A stretch of DNA of 33,057 nt from a virus (IMGVR_UViG_3300006334_000143:1-33057); one strand, 5' to 3'. Shown: positions 1 through 6,051, numbered from the stretch's first letter. A program made the numbers and translations. Notes: generated by a model from the sequence alone, not told the origin.

Positions 1-274
1 TTAATCCATCAGGAGTACAAGGAACTTTGATTGTTGCATTCTTTCCAAACTTACGAGAAAGTCGTAAACCCTCCATATACATTGCATCAAAATCTCCAAC
101 AACTTCCATACTTATATCATCAATACCCATATCAATCAGTTGTTGGTAAACTTCTTCTGGATCTCTACCACTCTTCATAATCAGAGTAGGATTTGTTGTG
201 ATACCATCAATCAAATCAGTTTGAAAGTGTTTTTCTATCAATTCTGTATCAGCGGTATCCAAAAATAACTTCAT
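1..274 (-). CDS. talC: Transaldolase TalC (5' part, cut by window edge)
   Basis: The start codon is at 274-272; 91 residues are visible before the window ends, roughly the first 40% of a TalC/fructose-6-phosphate-aldolase-type protein of about 215-220 residues. The N-terminus has the family signature (LFLDTAD at 4-9 region, then GITTNPTL at 24-31) and the segment TIKVPCTPDG carries Lys83, which aligns with the Schiff-base lysine of this family. TalC swaps three-carbon units between sugar phosphates in the pentose phosphate pathway. In cyanophages it is a well known auxiliary metabolic gene thought to push host carbon towards NADPH and ribose for nucleotide synthesis. It is divergent from the plus-strand gene at 376. 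A host-type extended -10 lies 23 bp upstream of the start. Seen: motifs and lysine. Known: role in cyanophages. Confidence 0.95.
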   Translation of the reverse strand, partial: MKLFLDTADTELIEKHFQTDLIDGITTNPTLIMKSGRDPEEVYQQLIDMGIDDISMEVVGDFDAMYMEGLRLSRKFGKNATIKVPCTPDGL

Positions 275-296
275 AGTGTTTCATTACTGTAACTAT

Positions 297-305
297 AGTA
301 TAGCA
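297..305 (-). promoter_or_regulatory. Extended -10 promoter element for talC
   Basis: Read on the minus strand this is TGC-TATACT, an extended -10 (TGn) element within the longer string TGTGCTATACTATAG. Predicted transcription start is near 290, giving a leader of about 16 bases before the talC ATG. The -35 region (about 325-320) is not recognisable, which is tolerated by extended -10 promoters. The same TGTGCTATA core is seen at 868 and 5119. Confidence 0.5.
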
Positions 306-341
306 CATATTTTTATAAAAGAAACCTTAAGTTTTTATTTG

Positions 342-348
342 CTAAATA
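342..348 (+). promoter_or_regulatory. T4-type late promoter before the secreted-protein genes
   Basis: CTAAATA (followed by AAG) matches the T4-like late consensus TATAAATA as it appears in cyanomyoviruses. It lies 27 bp before the ATG at 376, the usual distance, and nothing else occupies this intergenic stretch. It would place the plus-strand trio under late sigma control. Confidence 0.55.
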
Positions 349-375
349 AAGCTACATCAATAGGTAAATTTACAG

Positions 376-864
376 ATGAAAAAACTATTGCCTATATTAT
401 TGTTCGCAGGATTTAGTTCTCCTGCTTTTGCAGATATTACTCATAAACTAAGTTCAAGTATTCAATTACAAGTGAACGCAGCTGCAACACAGGTTGAAAG
501 AATTGGTAGCTCTTACAGTGTTTCTGGAAATGGTGTGGATACAACAGATGGCACAACTGTTAACACAGTATCTGCTGGTACTATCACATCAGGTGTTATG
601 GCACCAGGAACTATAGCAGCAACCCAAGACGTGCCAGGTGCAAGTTTCAGCTATAGCCAAACCTACATTCAAGGTGACGCAGTATCACAATCTGCACCAA
701 CAGTGGGACAAGTAAGCAACTTCTCAGACCAAGTTTCAACTGCAGCAGGTACTGCGGGTGACTTAGCAGGTACAATCACAACAGCGGGAGTTATGACAAT
801 AACAGCTGGTGGAGCTGGTACTGTGGCAACTGGACAATTTGTCAATGAGTTGACCGTCCAATAA
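376..864 (+). CDS. Secreted hypothetical protein (Ser/Thr/Gly-rich)
   Basis: A 162-residue protein whose function I do not recognise. Residues 1-19 form a clear Sec signal peptide: MKK, a hydrophobic core LLPILLFAGF, and an Ala-x-Ala site (AFA before DITHK). The mature part is rich in Thr, Gly, Ala, Ser and Val with no cysteine, looks beta-structured, and has low-complexity stretches in its last third. It is the first of three consecutive plus-strand genes with export signals, 19 bases before the next. A late-type promoter motif lies upstream at 342. The mature protein shares a loose pattern (PG-x-x-F followed by S-x-x-Y) with the next gene's product, so the two may be distant relatives. It could be a periplasmic or surface protein of the infected cell, or a virion protein. 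No function is assigned. Confidence 0.8.
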   Translation: MKKLLPILLFAGFSSPAFADITHKLSSSIQLQVNAAATQVERIGSSYSVSGNGVDTTDGTTVNTVSAGTITSGVMAPGTIAATQDVPGASFSYSQTYIQGDAVSQSAPTVGQVSNFSDQVSTAAGTAGDLAGTITTAGVMTITAGGAGTVATGQFVNELTVQ

Positions 865-886
865 GTTTGTGCTATAATGACAGATG
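850..886 (+). promoter_or_regulatory. Near-consensus sigma70-type promoter overlapping a start codon
   Basis: TTGACC at 850-855, a 17-bp spacer, and TATAAT at 873-878 preceded by TGC (extended -10). This is the best host-type promoter in the window. Predicted transcription start is at about 884-886, on the ATG (884) of the next gene, so the transcript would be leaderless or nearly so. The -35 lies inside the end of the upstream gene. Confidence 0.7.
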
Positions 887-1327
887 AAAAAGTACCTTGT
901 CCTAATTGTGGGTGTGTTTGTCCTTGCGAGTGCGAGGACTGCGATTGCTGTGCCAGTCGTACCTAATTTTACACAGGGCTCGATGACCAGTAACACGGAA
1001 ACCACAAGTACCGTGACTGAAACGATCAATAGTATGAATTATGATACAGGTTATCAATATGTTATTACAGGAACAAATATTCAACACGATGGTAACACTA
1101 TCTCCTCTCCATCAACAACAGGAAATAGTAATACATTAAATGGAGTGACTTCAACATGGACTGGATTGGATCTAGACAACAAACCAAACTTCACTCTGGT
1201 AACACCAGGAGAAGCCTTTCAATTTACAGAAAGTTATTCTGGCCCAGGTCTTTCAAATCACACAATAATACAGAGAACCACCACTATCCAAAGCGTCACA
1301 AACACGACAAGCACGTTCTCAAACTGA
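884..1327 (+). CDS. Secreted hypothetical protein (Thr/Ser/Asn-rich)
   Basis: A 147-residue protein of unknown function. It begins with a signal peptide (MKKYLVLIVGVFVLASA, about 22 residues, cleavage probably after TAIA), followed by a Thr/Ser/Asn-rich, cysteine-free mature domain likely to be beta-rich. The start is fixed by MKK plus the hydrophobic core. There is no Shine-Dalgarno, and a near-consensus promoter ends just before the ATG. The 3' part overlaps the next open frame (1156-2019) by 172 bases in another frame; the gene stops 10 bases after the point where that frame begins to encode its own signal sequence. Amino acid composition resembles that of the preceding gene. Exported location is inferred from the signal peptide only. 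Confidence 0.75.
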   Translation: MKKYLVLIVGVFVLASARTAIAVPVVPNFTQGSMTSNTETTSTVTETINSMNYDTGYQYVITGTNIQHDGNTISSPSTTGNSNTLNGVTSTWTGLDLDNKPNFTLVTPGEAFQFTESYSGPGLSNHTIIQRTTTIQSVTNTTSTFSN

Positions 1328-2019
1328 TATCGCTGTGTCTCACAGTTGGAACAGCGACCCCATCATTCGCTTCAGACATTGGGGGAGTTTCAGCGACAGC
1401 AAATCCAGTCGCCAATTCTTCAGGCTCAGTGACCAATCAAGCTATACAGGTTTTACAAGGACCGTATATAACGAATACTTATGGAAATGGTATACAGTGT
1501 CAAGGTCCTACCATGAACGTTACACCATTCCTTACAGGAAATATTGCCATAAAGCGTCCATATGAGGATTATTATATGGATCCTGTTTACAACAATGTTG
1601 ACGCAGATAATGACGATGTGCCAGATAATCCAGGCGAAATACTCTATTATATTCCAACACGAACAGGACAGAAAGATAGTAGCACAGTATCACTTGGTGT
1701 ATCTGCTACATGGTCTAAACCATTAGACAAAAAATTACAAGAGCAATGTAAACAGGCAGCAGACGCAAATATCGCATTGATGAATCAAGCAGTAGCAAAT
1801 AAAAGATTAGACTTTGAGATCGCAAGATTAAAGAACTGTGGAGAACTCATGAAGGCTGGAATTATATTTAAACCTGGTACAGAATATGCAAAGGTATGTG
1901 CAGATGTGATGTTAATAAATCCTGCAGGTGTCGTTGCAAATCATACACACGAGATCAAGACTAAACCACCCATCAGTAATGATGCGAGTTTATTGAAGAC
2001 TATATCAATCGGTAATTAA
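1156..2019 (+). CDS. Secreted four-cysteine protein; true start uncertain
   Basis: From about 1315 the frame encodes a signal peptide (VLKLISLCLTVGTATPSFA, then SD) and a mature region of about 216 residues. The mature region has four cysteines (in GIQCQGP, EQCKQ, KNCGEL and KVCAD), suitable for two disulfides, plus an acidic DADNDDVPDNPGE stretch and a helical segment around the last three cysteines. I recall similar conserved, uncharacterised proteins in cyanomyoviruses but no function. The only in-frame ATG is 1156, which would add about 53 basic residues in front of the signal peptide and lies inside the preceding gene; no ATG, GTG or TTG occurs close to the signal peptide. A GTT at 1315 is where homology-style reasoning would put the start. 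The stop overlaps the convergent gene at 2016 by four bases. Confidence 0.7.
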   Translation: MDWIGSRQQTKLHSGNTRRSLSIYRKLFWPRSFKSHNNTENHHYPKRHKHDKHVLKLISLCLTVGTATPSFASDIGGVSATANPVANSSGSVTNQAIQVLQGPYITNTYGNGIQCQGPTMNVTPFLTGNIAIKRPYEDYYMDPVYNNVDADNDDVPDNPGEILYYIPTRTGQKDSSTVSLGVSATWSKPLDKKLQEQCKQAADANIALMNQAVANKRLDFEIARLKNCGELMKAGIIFKPGTEYAKVCADVMLINPAGVVANHTHEIKTKPPISNDASLLKTISIGN

Positions 2020-2777
2020 CTTTTCTTTTTAATTGGTGGAAGTCCTTTCTTTTCACGATACTTATTTGTTTGAATTTCTGCACGGGTAGGTAGTTCAACA
2101 TTCTTACCTATTTTTTTCTGAATCGTAGTCCATATTTTTTTAATTACAGGTCGTATAATTCTTATTAGTAATGGTGTTGCAGCAGCACCTGCTGTAGCAA
2201 CGACTGCGAGTGCTGTCACAGTTGCTGCCTGATTTACTGGTGGGAGAAACTTTTCAACTACTGTAGTGGGCTCATATAATGTCTCACAGATCTTACCATC
2301 ATCACTAAGTTTATGACCTACAACCCTTTCATCACCTGTTTGAGTTGTGTCACCAACTCTTAAATTACCTGGACCAGGACAAGGAACCTCTTCTTGTTTT
2401 GCATCTGGTATTTCATCTGCTGTAAATTCTGGTGGTGATGGTGGTGGTTCCACAGGAGGTGGAGGTGTTTCTCTTGTAATTATTAATTGCTCTGGTTCAT
2501 AATTCATTGCATCATAAGAAGGAACCTCTGCATCACAAACTATCATTGCTCGGTCAGGATCATTTTCAACCAGATTTCGATCAATCGGTAGTCCATTATT
2601 ATGATATTGATTATCTCTGTGCATTTTTACACAACCAGGCATATCCACAATTGGATTACCAATATTCAATACTACGGGTGGAACTAGATGATCAACATTA
2701 GGTTGATGATTCATCCAATCTGGTACATAGATATTTGGAATTTTTACTTCCTTAACATGAATACGAGGGATTGTCAT
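2016..2777 (-). CDS. Proline-rich protein with C-terminal membrane segment
   Basis: A 253-residue protein of unknown function. The N-terminal half is Pro/Ile/Val-rich (repeated IP-x-I and VPP patterns), followed by a proline run around residues 115-128 (TPPPPVEPPPSPP). A hydrophobic, alanine-rich stretch at about residues 183-205 (VTALAVVATAGAAATPLLI) probably spans or inserts in a membrane, and a strongly basic tail ends in IKKKS. It is the last gene of the operon running leftward from 4756 and overlaps the gene before it by ATGA. A proline-rich extended segment next to a membrane anchor and two small membrane proteins suggests an envelope-associated or virion role, but this is inference. 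Confidence 0.75.
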   Translation of the reverse strand: MTIPRIHVKEVKIPNIYVPDWMNHQPNVDHLVPPVVLNIGNPIVDMPGCVKMHRDNQYHNNGLPIDRNLVENDPDRAMIVCDAEVPSYDAMNYEPEQLIITRETPPPPVEPPPSPPEFTADEIPDAKQEEVPCPGPGNLRVGDTTQTGDERVVGHKLSDDGKICETLYEPTTVVEKFLPPVNQAATVTALAVVATAGAAATPLLIRIIRPVIKKIWTTIQKKIGKNVELPTRAEIQTNKYREKKGLPPIKKKS

Positions 2778-2977
2778 TTTACTACAGTTCCAGTGGAACT
2801 TGGCATCATAAATTTAATTTGTTTGATAACCTCTTTTTCAATTACACTTCTCACCCAGTCTTGATTCTCTTTGATTCTAGATTCTCTAGTGAGATATACA
2901 TTCAGAGCTGATGCTCCCAACATAATAACGATAACAAAAGATGTCATCGCACAGATGTCAATAATAGTTCTTTTCAT
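2774..2977 (-). CDS. Small single-span membrane protein
   Basis: 67 residues with one N-terminal transmembrane segment (about residues 9-29, MTSFVIVIMLGASALNVYL region), then a charged, helical tail. Both ends overlap neighbours by ATGA, indicating translational coupling. The size and layout would fit a holin-like or spanin-like protein, but it has no lipobox and no paired lysis gene was found, so I leave it unassigned. Confidence 0.7.
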   Translation of the reverse strand: MKRTIIDICAMTSFVIVIMLGASALNVYLTRESRIKENQDWVRSVIEKEVIKQIKFMMPSSTGTVVK

Positions 2978-3387
2978 TCGTCCATCTCCCTAGTAATTTT
3001 CATACATTCTCCTACCATCTCAAAATCAAACAAATACTTACGACACCTATAGAAGTTGTAAAGATTTCTTGTTCTTCGATAGTACCATCCTCGTGCGGGT
3101 TGCATGTAATTCATGCTTATGTGATTATATAGAGGGTCAAAAAGTTCTTTGTCAAGAATATCTTCTGCTAAAAAATTTTCATAACTATTATTAAACTCTT
3201 CCTCACACTCTTCTCTGGTTCCTAAACCCTTGTCTGCTAATTTTCTACAAGCAAACAAAGTTTCAAAATTCTCCGTTTTTCTATCATACCACGCAGAATA
3301 ATGACCAGTTATAGCATTCAGTATAAGTAAAGGAATTGCAAATGTCAATGTAAAATTTACATATGCCTTTTTAAGTTTAGCCAGCAT
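2974..3387 (-). CDS. Hypothetical membrane-anchored protein
   Basis: 137 residues. A hydrophobic stretch at about 12-27 (FTLTFAIPLLILNAITG) is a membrane anchor or uncleaved signal; the rest is polar, aromatic and Arg/Tyr-rich with four cysteines (FACRK, EECEEE, YRCRK, GECMK) spaced in two C-x(n)-C pairs that could form disulfides outside the cytoplasm. I do not recognise the family. It overlaps the nuclease gene by 11 bases upstream and the 67-aa membrane protein by ATGA downstream, so all three are probably made together. Confidence 0.7.
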   Translation of the reverse strand: MLAKLKKAYVNFTLTFAIPLLILNAITGHYSAWYDRKTENFETLFACRKLADKGLGTREECEEEFNNSYENFLAEDILDKELFDPLYNHISMNYMQPARGWYYRRTRNLYNFYRCRKYLFDFEMVGECMKITREMDE

Positions 3388-3841
3388 CTAACGTACCAAA
3401 AGATCTACGTATCTCACGTAGTTCTTCAAAGTTCTTTTGTTTTGTACCACCGTCGTATGACCAAGCGTATCCTTCTTCGATCATTTTTTCGTTGAGCGAT
3501 AGTTCATCATCACCAATGTATAACCAACCAAGCAAGCGACCATACTTACCCATCCCACCTTTAAGTTCAGTTCGTATAGTGAGTTCATCATCTCCATCAA
3601 TTGCATCCTCCAAATTTTTTTTCATCCAGTTTGTAGCGTCTAGTCCCAGTGCTTTTTCTTCCAGATCTCTTGTTCTTTTCTCTGGTGTATCAACTCCTGC
3701 AACTCTAACTCTTTCTTTCTTGTATAGATCAAACCCAAGATCAATGGTGACATCAATAGTATCCCCGTCAACAACACGATTAATCTCCGTAACTCTAAAA
3801 TTATAGCAGGATTTCCTACTTGGTGGTGTCATCACTCCCAT
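3377..3841 (-). CDS. Staphylococcal-nuclease-like (thermonuclease) protein
   Basis: 154 residues, about the size of a single SNase domain. The Staphylococcus nuclease active site is intact: VDGDT with Asp27 (calcium ligand), Arg46 and Asp51-Thr-Pro-Glu54 in RVRVAGVDTPE, and Arg102 in GKYGR, matching D21, R35, E43 and R87 of the reference enzyme. It should be a calcium-dependent phosphodiesterase acting on DNA or RNA; in an infected cell it may help degrade host DNA. There is no signal peptide, so it is probably cytoplasmic. The ATG at 3841 has GGAG 11 bases upstream; a second ATG four codons in (3832) has GGGAG close by and is an alternative. The start overlaps the 41-aa gene by 26 bases. Confidence 0.88.
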   Translation of the reverse strand: MGVMTPPSRKSCYNFRVTEINRVVDGDTIDVTIDLGFDLYKKERVRVAGVDTPEKRTRDLEEKALGLDATNWMKKNLEDAIDGDDELTIRTELKGGMGKYGRLLGWLYIGDDELSLNEKMIEEGYAWSYDGGTKQKNFEELREIRRSFGTLDAG

Positions 3842-3941
3842 CTTTCATCTCCATAAATGACATCTTTAGTATATAGTAGATGTACCAAGAGACGATTACA
3901 ACAAGTATTGCAACCATGATAATTACTCCCCAGACTACCAT
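3816..3941 (-). CDS. 41-aa single-span membrane peptide
   Basis: MVVWGVIIMVAILVVIVSW starts a 41-residue peptide that is nearly all transmembrane helix, followed by a short tail (KMSFMEMKDGSDDTTK). Its ATG is one base after the stop of the preceding 51-aa gene, and GAGGAG lies 13 bases upstream inside that gene. It ends inside the nuclease reading frame. The hydrophobic helix with a polar tail and the tight packing support a real gene; the function is unknown. Confidence 0.65.
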   Translation of the reverse strand: MVVWGVIIMVAILVVIVSWYIYYILKMSFMEMKDGSDDTTK

Positions 3942-3942
3942 G

Positions 3943-4098
3943 TCAACAGGAATGCTCCTCTAATATAGGTTCTCCTACCTCAACAAAATTTAACTCACTG
4001 TTGTAAACCCAGTGCATCTTTCCCCATATATCTTTGAATTCTTCTTCCTCTAAATCCTTGATAAGGATTTTATCTTGCCAGTAAATGTGATATCTCAT
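3943..4098 (-). CDS. 51-aa hypothetical acidic protein
   Basis: 51 residues, MRYHIYWQDKILIKDLEEEE at the start and LEEHSC at the end; short, acidic and soluble with no recognisable motif. Its ATG overlaps the PTOX stop by ATGA and its stop is one base from the next ATG, so it is embedded in the PTOX operon. The aromatic, beta-strand-like start resembles other small conserved cyanophage proteins, but I cannot name a family. Confidence 0.65.
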   Translation of the reverse strand: MRYHIYWQDKILIKDLEEEEFKDIWGKMHWVYNSELNFVEVGEPILEEHSC

Positions 4099-4598
4099 GC
4101 TATCATTAACATTGCTTTATGTAGTTCTTTGGAATGTTCTAGTTCATCATTTGCTATTTCTTGTATCTTTTTATCCTCTGGATGATATGCACCATACTTA
4201 ACGTATGTCTCATAAGCATGCTTCTCAATCTTCATGTTGATGTCGTAAGCGTCCATAGGATCAACGAGATAGTAAACAACCATGACCCAATAATAAAATA
4301 GAACAAGATGTTTGGCAAAGAACCGATCAATCCAGTACTTATCGCCCTCCCTAAGTTCCATTTCTTCCAGATGTTCTGTTTCATTAAGTGCTTGATAAAA
4401 GTGTTCCTTCATTAAGTATACATGATCTTCGCCTCTAAGTCCAAGACTTTCACGAAAATGTAACACACTGATAAATGCAAAGTATGGTGCTCTGGCAATT
4501 ACTTCTAAAACCCAGAATCTTTGAAAGTCTCTACCTCTATAGAGAAAGTCTAGAATGTATATTGTAACATCTAGTACAAGTGTGTTTATTTTTTTCAT
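4095..4598 (-). CDS. ptox: Plastoquinol terminal oxidase (PTOX)
   Basis: 167 residues, a compact version of the alternative-oxidase/PTOX family (plant PTOX is about 350 including transit peptide). The RFWVLEVIARAPYFAF segment matches the PTOX helix RFWVLETIARVPYFAF. All six di-iron ligands are present: Glu32, Glu73-x-x-His76 (NETEH), Glu125 (EKHAYE) and Glu152-x-x-His155 (DELEH). The enzyme oxidises plastoquinol and reduces oxygen to water at the thylakoid membrane. In phage-infected cyanobacteria it is thought to act as a safety valve, relieving over-reduced photosynthetic electron transport and allowing ATP production while carbon fixation is off. It overlaps the 53-aa gene upstream and the 51-aa gene downstream by ATGA. 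PTOX is a known but not universal cyanophage gene. Confidence 0.95.
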   Translation of the reverse strand: MKKINTLVLDVTIYILDFLYRGRDFQRFWVLEVIARAPYFAFISVLHFRESLGLRGEDHVYLMKEHFYQALNETEHLEEMELREGDKYWIDRFFAKHLVLFYYWVMVVYYLVDPMDAYDINMKIEKHAYETYVKYGAYHPEDKKIQEIANDELEHSKELHKAMLMIA

Positions 4599-4756
4599 TT
4601 TATTTCTCGTATCATATGCAAAGAAAAAGGATGATCCTTTAGATAGGGAACATCCTCTCTTGCAAATCTTACCGCTTCAAATGCGTCCTGTGCGTATTCG
4701 CACATTGAGTGTGTCATGTTTTTTTGGTCATGATAACCAAGTTCGTAATGGTGCAT
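4595..4756 (-). CDS. 53-aa hypothetical protein upstream of PTOX
   Basis: 53 residues beginning MHHYELGYHDQKNM, with a helical middle (YAQDAFEAVRFAREDVPYL). There is no membrane segment and no recognised family. The stop overlaps the PTOX start by ATGA. It is the first gene of the coupled operon, and a weak late-promoter motif (4789-4782) is 26 bp upstream. Confidence 0.6.
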   Translation of the reverse strand: MHHYELGYHDQKNMTHSMCEYAQDAFEAVRFAREDVPYLKDHPFSLHMIREIK

Positions 4757-4781
4757 GATAGTTTCAATTCCAGTACATTAT

Positions 4782-4789
4782 TATTTATT
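4782..4789 (-). promoter_or_regulatory. Possible late promoter for the PTOX operon
   Basis: AATAAATA on the minus strand within an AT-rich 72-bp gap (4757-4828), about 26 bp before the 53-aa gene. It differs from TATAAATA at the first base. The stretch is so AT-rich that a chance match is possible. Confidence 0.35.
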
Positions 4790-4828
4790 ATTTTACTAAG
4801 TATAAATTACTATGTGTTGAGTTACTAA

Positions 4829-5086
4829 CTATACAATAATTCTTTTATACTTTACACCAGATTTTTTCTCTGTTGCTTTTATTAAAGCACCATATTCTTT
4901 ATACATTGCATCACCAGCAATAAAATTAGTTCTCCTACGTTCTAGTGCATCAAGTATCAAAGCATATTCTCTATCAGAATATAAGGGTTTGAGTTTCATG
5001 TCATTAAGTAATTCTAATTTTGTGTGTGTCAATTCATTTGAATAAAATTTTACGGGTTGCTTTCCGTGTAAATTGTCGCCACTCAT
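4829..5086 (-). CDS. 85-aa hypothetical protein
   Basis: 85 residues from the ATG at 5086 (MSGDNLHGKQ). An upstream in-frame ATG at 5119 would add 11 residues, but it overlaps a TGC-TATAAT promoter element, so 5086 is preferred. The middle (EYALILDALERRRTN, then MYKEYGALIKATEKK) is charged and helical and resembles a small all-alpha protein; there is no signal or membrane segment. It sits alone between the 51-aa gene and the PTOX operon. Family and function are not recognised. Confidence 0.65.
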   Translation of the reverse strand: MSGDNLHGKQPVKFYSNELTHTKLELLNDMKLKPLYSDREYALILDALERRRTNFIAGDAMYKEYGALIKATEKKSGVKYKRIIV

Positions 5087-5107
5087 ATTATCAGTTGTTC
5101 TGTTAAT

Positions 5108-5116
5108 ATTATAGCA
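5108..5116 (-). promoter_or_regulatory. Extended -10 promoter element (TGC-TATAAT)
   Basis: Minus-strand TGCTATAAT within TTGTGCTATAATATT, a consensus -10 with extended TGn. Predicted transcription start near 5101 gives a leader of about 15 bases to the ATG at 5086. No clear -35. It is very close in sequence and spacing to the talC element (297-305). Confidence 0.5.
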
Positions 5117-5121
5117 CAAAA

Positions 5122-5277
5122 TTAATCTTCTGCGGAAGATAAGTTTTGTTCTTGATAAAGTTGTAACTTATCAATTAATTTTTTGTATTGTTCCCACATC
5201 CACTCGGAACCCGTACTTTCCTGATAAAGTTCACATGCCCTTATCAGACGGTATATATCATCGTTTTTAAATCTCAT
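5122..5277 (-). CDS. 51-aa hypothetical protein
   Basis: 51 residues (MRFKNDDIYR ... SSAED). It is helical and soluble, with a WMWEQYKKLIDKLQLY segment that could form a short amphipathic helix or coiled coil. The start follows the DUF6321-like gene by 25 bases, and the stop lies just upstream of the promoter at 5116-5108. A small conserved-looking phage gene with no assignable function. Confidence 0.6.
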   Translation of the reverse strand: MRFKNDDIYRLIRACELYQESTGSEWMWEQYKKLIDKLQLYQEQNLSSAED

Positions 5278-5302
5278 AGCAATGTATTACTACATTACTA
5301 TA

Positions 5303-5614
5303 TTAGCAATTCCACTTCCTAAGTGACTTGTTTATGCGGGAATCAGGATCTCTGGCAGTTTTCTTTGAAGTTAATTTCTTTTTCATTCCTTTCATTCTAG
5401 CACAGAATGATGAGCGACGGGGATTTCCAACCTTCTTGCTTGGTGCTTTAAGGTCAGATCCAGGATTTGCTCTTTCGTAAGACTTCCTTCCTTTCTCATT
5501 AAGTCCACCTTCTTTGTTCTTGCCAGCCTTCTTTGTCCAGGCTGCACCTTCTAAAATTCCGTTATCCTGCACATTGGCAGACTCAGCGAGTCTTTTAAAT
5601 TCTTTGTATCTCAT
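5303..5614 (-). CDS. Basic DUF6321-like protein
   Basis: 103 residues, strongly basic (about 26 Lys/Arg). It carries the block AAWTKKAGKNKEGGLNEKGR followed by KSYERANPGSDLKAP, a SFCARMKGMKKK segment and a C-terminal LRKWNC. I recall this pattern from a small protein family (DUF6321) common in marine phages and their relatives; its function is unknown. High charge, no membrane segment and location next to gp16 are compatible with a nucleic-acid-binding role, but that is inference. A palindromic late-promoter motif sits 25 bp upstream at 5646-5639. Confidence 0.75.
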   Translation of the reverse strand: MRYKEFKRLAESANVQDNGILEGAAWTKKAGKNKEGGLNEKGRKSYERANPGSDLKAPSKKVGNPRRSSFCARMKGMKKKLTSKKTARDPDSRINKSLRKWNC

Positions 5615-5638
5615 ATACCATGTCAGGGTCTATGCATT

Positions 5639-5646
5639 TATTTATG
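5639..5646 (-). promoter_or_regulatory. T4-type late promoter between gp16 and the DUF6321-like gene
   Basis: CATAAATA on the minus strand, one base from TATAAATA, 25 bp before the start at 5614 in a 35-bp gene gap. It lies inside a perfect inverted repeat (TGCAT at 5633-5637 and ATGCA at 5644-5648). Confidence 0.55.
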
Positions 5647-5649
5647 CAA

Positions 5650-6051
5650 CTATCTCTTGCCACCACCCATTTGTTTAAGCATTTTTTGTAATTCTGTAGT
5701 GCTACCAACGAACATAGCATTGTTAGTAACATTCTTAGGACCTGTCTGTTCTTCATCAAGGTCTTTCATTTTCTTATGTAAGTCTTGTAATTTCTCTGTC
5801 ATATCAGCAACATGTTTCATTGCTGCTACAGCAACTTCGTATGCTCTAGGATGACCACTCTCCTGTGCTACTTCTAATGCACCTTTCACCGCTTCTTGAC
5901 CTTGGTCAATCAAAGAATACAACTCACCACGAGTATATTCATAATCTTTTTGTTGATCATCTTCTTTTGATTTTACCTTTGGCAAGTTAGGTTTCTCAAC
6001 ATGTTCTACGTCCATGTTAAGAAGTTCCTCCATATTATCTTCTAGGTTCAT
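5650..6051 (-). CDS. gp16: Terminase small subunit, gp16-like
   Basis: 133 residues (T4 gp16 is 164). The core YEYTRGELYSLIDQGQEAVK-like helix, followed by GALEVAQESGHPRAYEVAVA and a long charged helix (MKHVADMTEKLQDLHKKMKD), is the pattern of cyanomyovirus small terminases: two antiparallel helices that oligomerise into a ring. It regulates the large terminase (gp17, not in this window) and marks DNA for headful packaging. The start overlaps the gp15 stop by ATGA, keeping the T4 order 13-14-15-16. The gene that would normally follow, gp17, is displaced by the accessory block to the left. Confidence 0.88.
   Translation of the reverse strand: MNLEDNMEELLNMDVEHVEKPNLPKVKSKEDDQQKDYEYTRGELYSLIDQGQEAVKGALEVAQESGHPRAYEVAVAAMKHVADMTEKLQDLHKKMKDLDEEQTGPKNVTNNAMFVGSTTELQKMLKQMGGGKR

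Noticed and set aside
2774-3387. Holin/spanin cassette
   Set aside because: The two small membrane proteins have one segment each but no lipobox, no endolysin neighbour and no family match.
3800-3808. TGC-TATAAT extended -10 on the minus strand
   Set aside because: Falls within the codons for SCYNF of the nuclease, with no gene start at a suitable distance downstream.
5281-5296. AT-only hairpin AATGTA-TTAC-TACATT
   Set aside because: Six A/T pairs only and no following T-run, so too weak to call a terminator.
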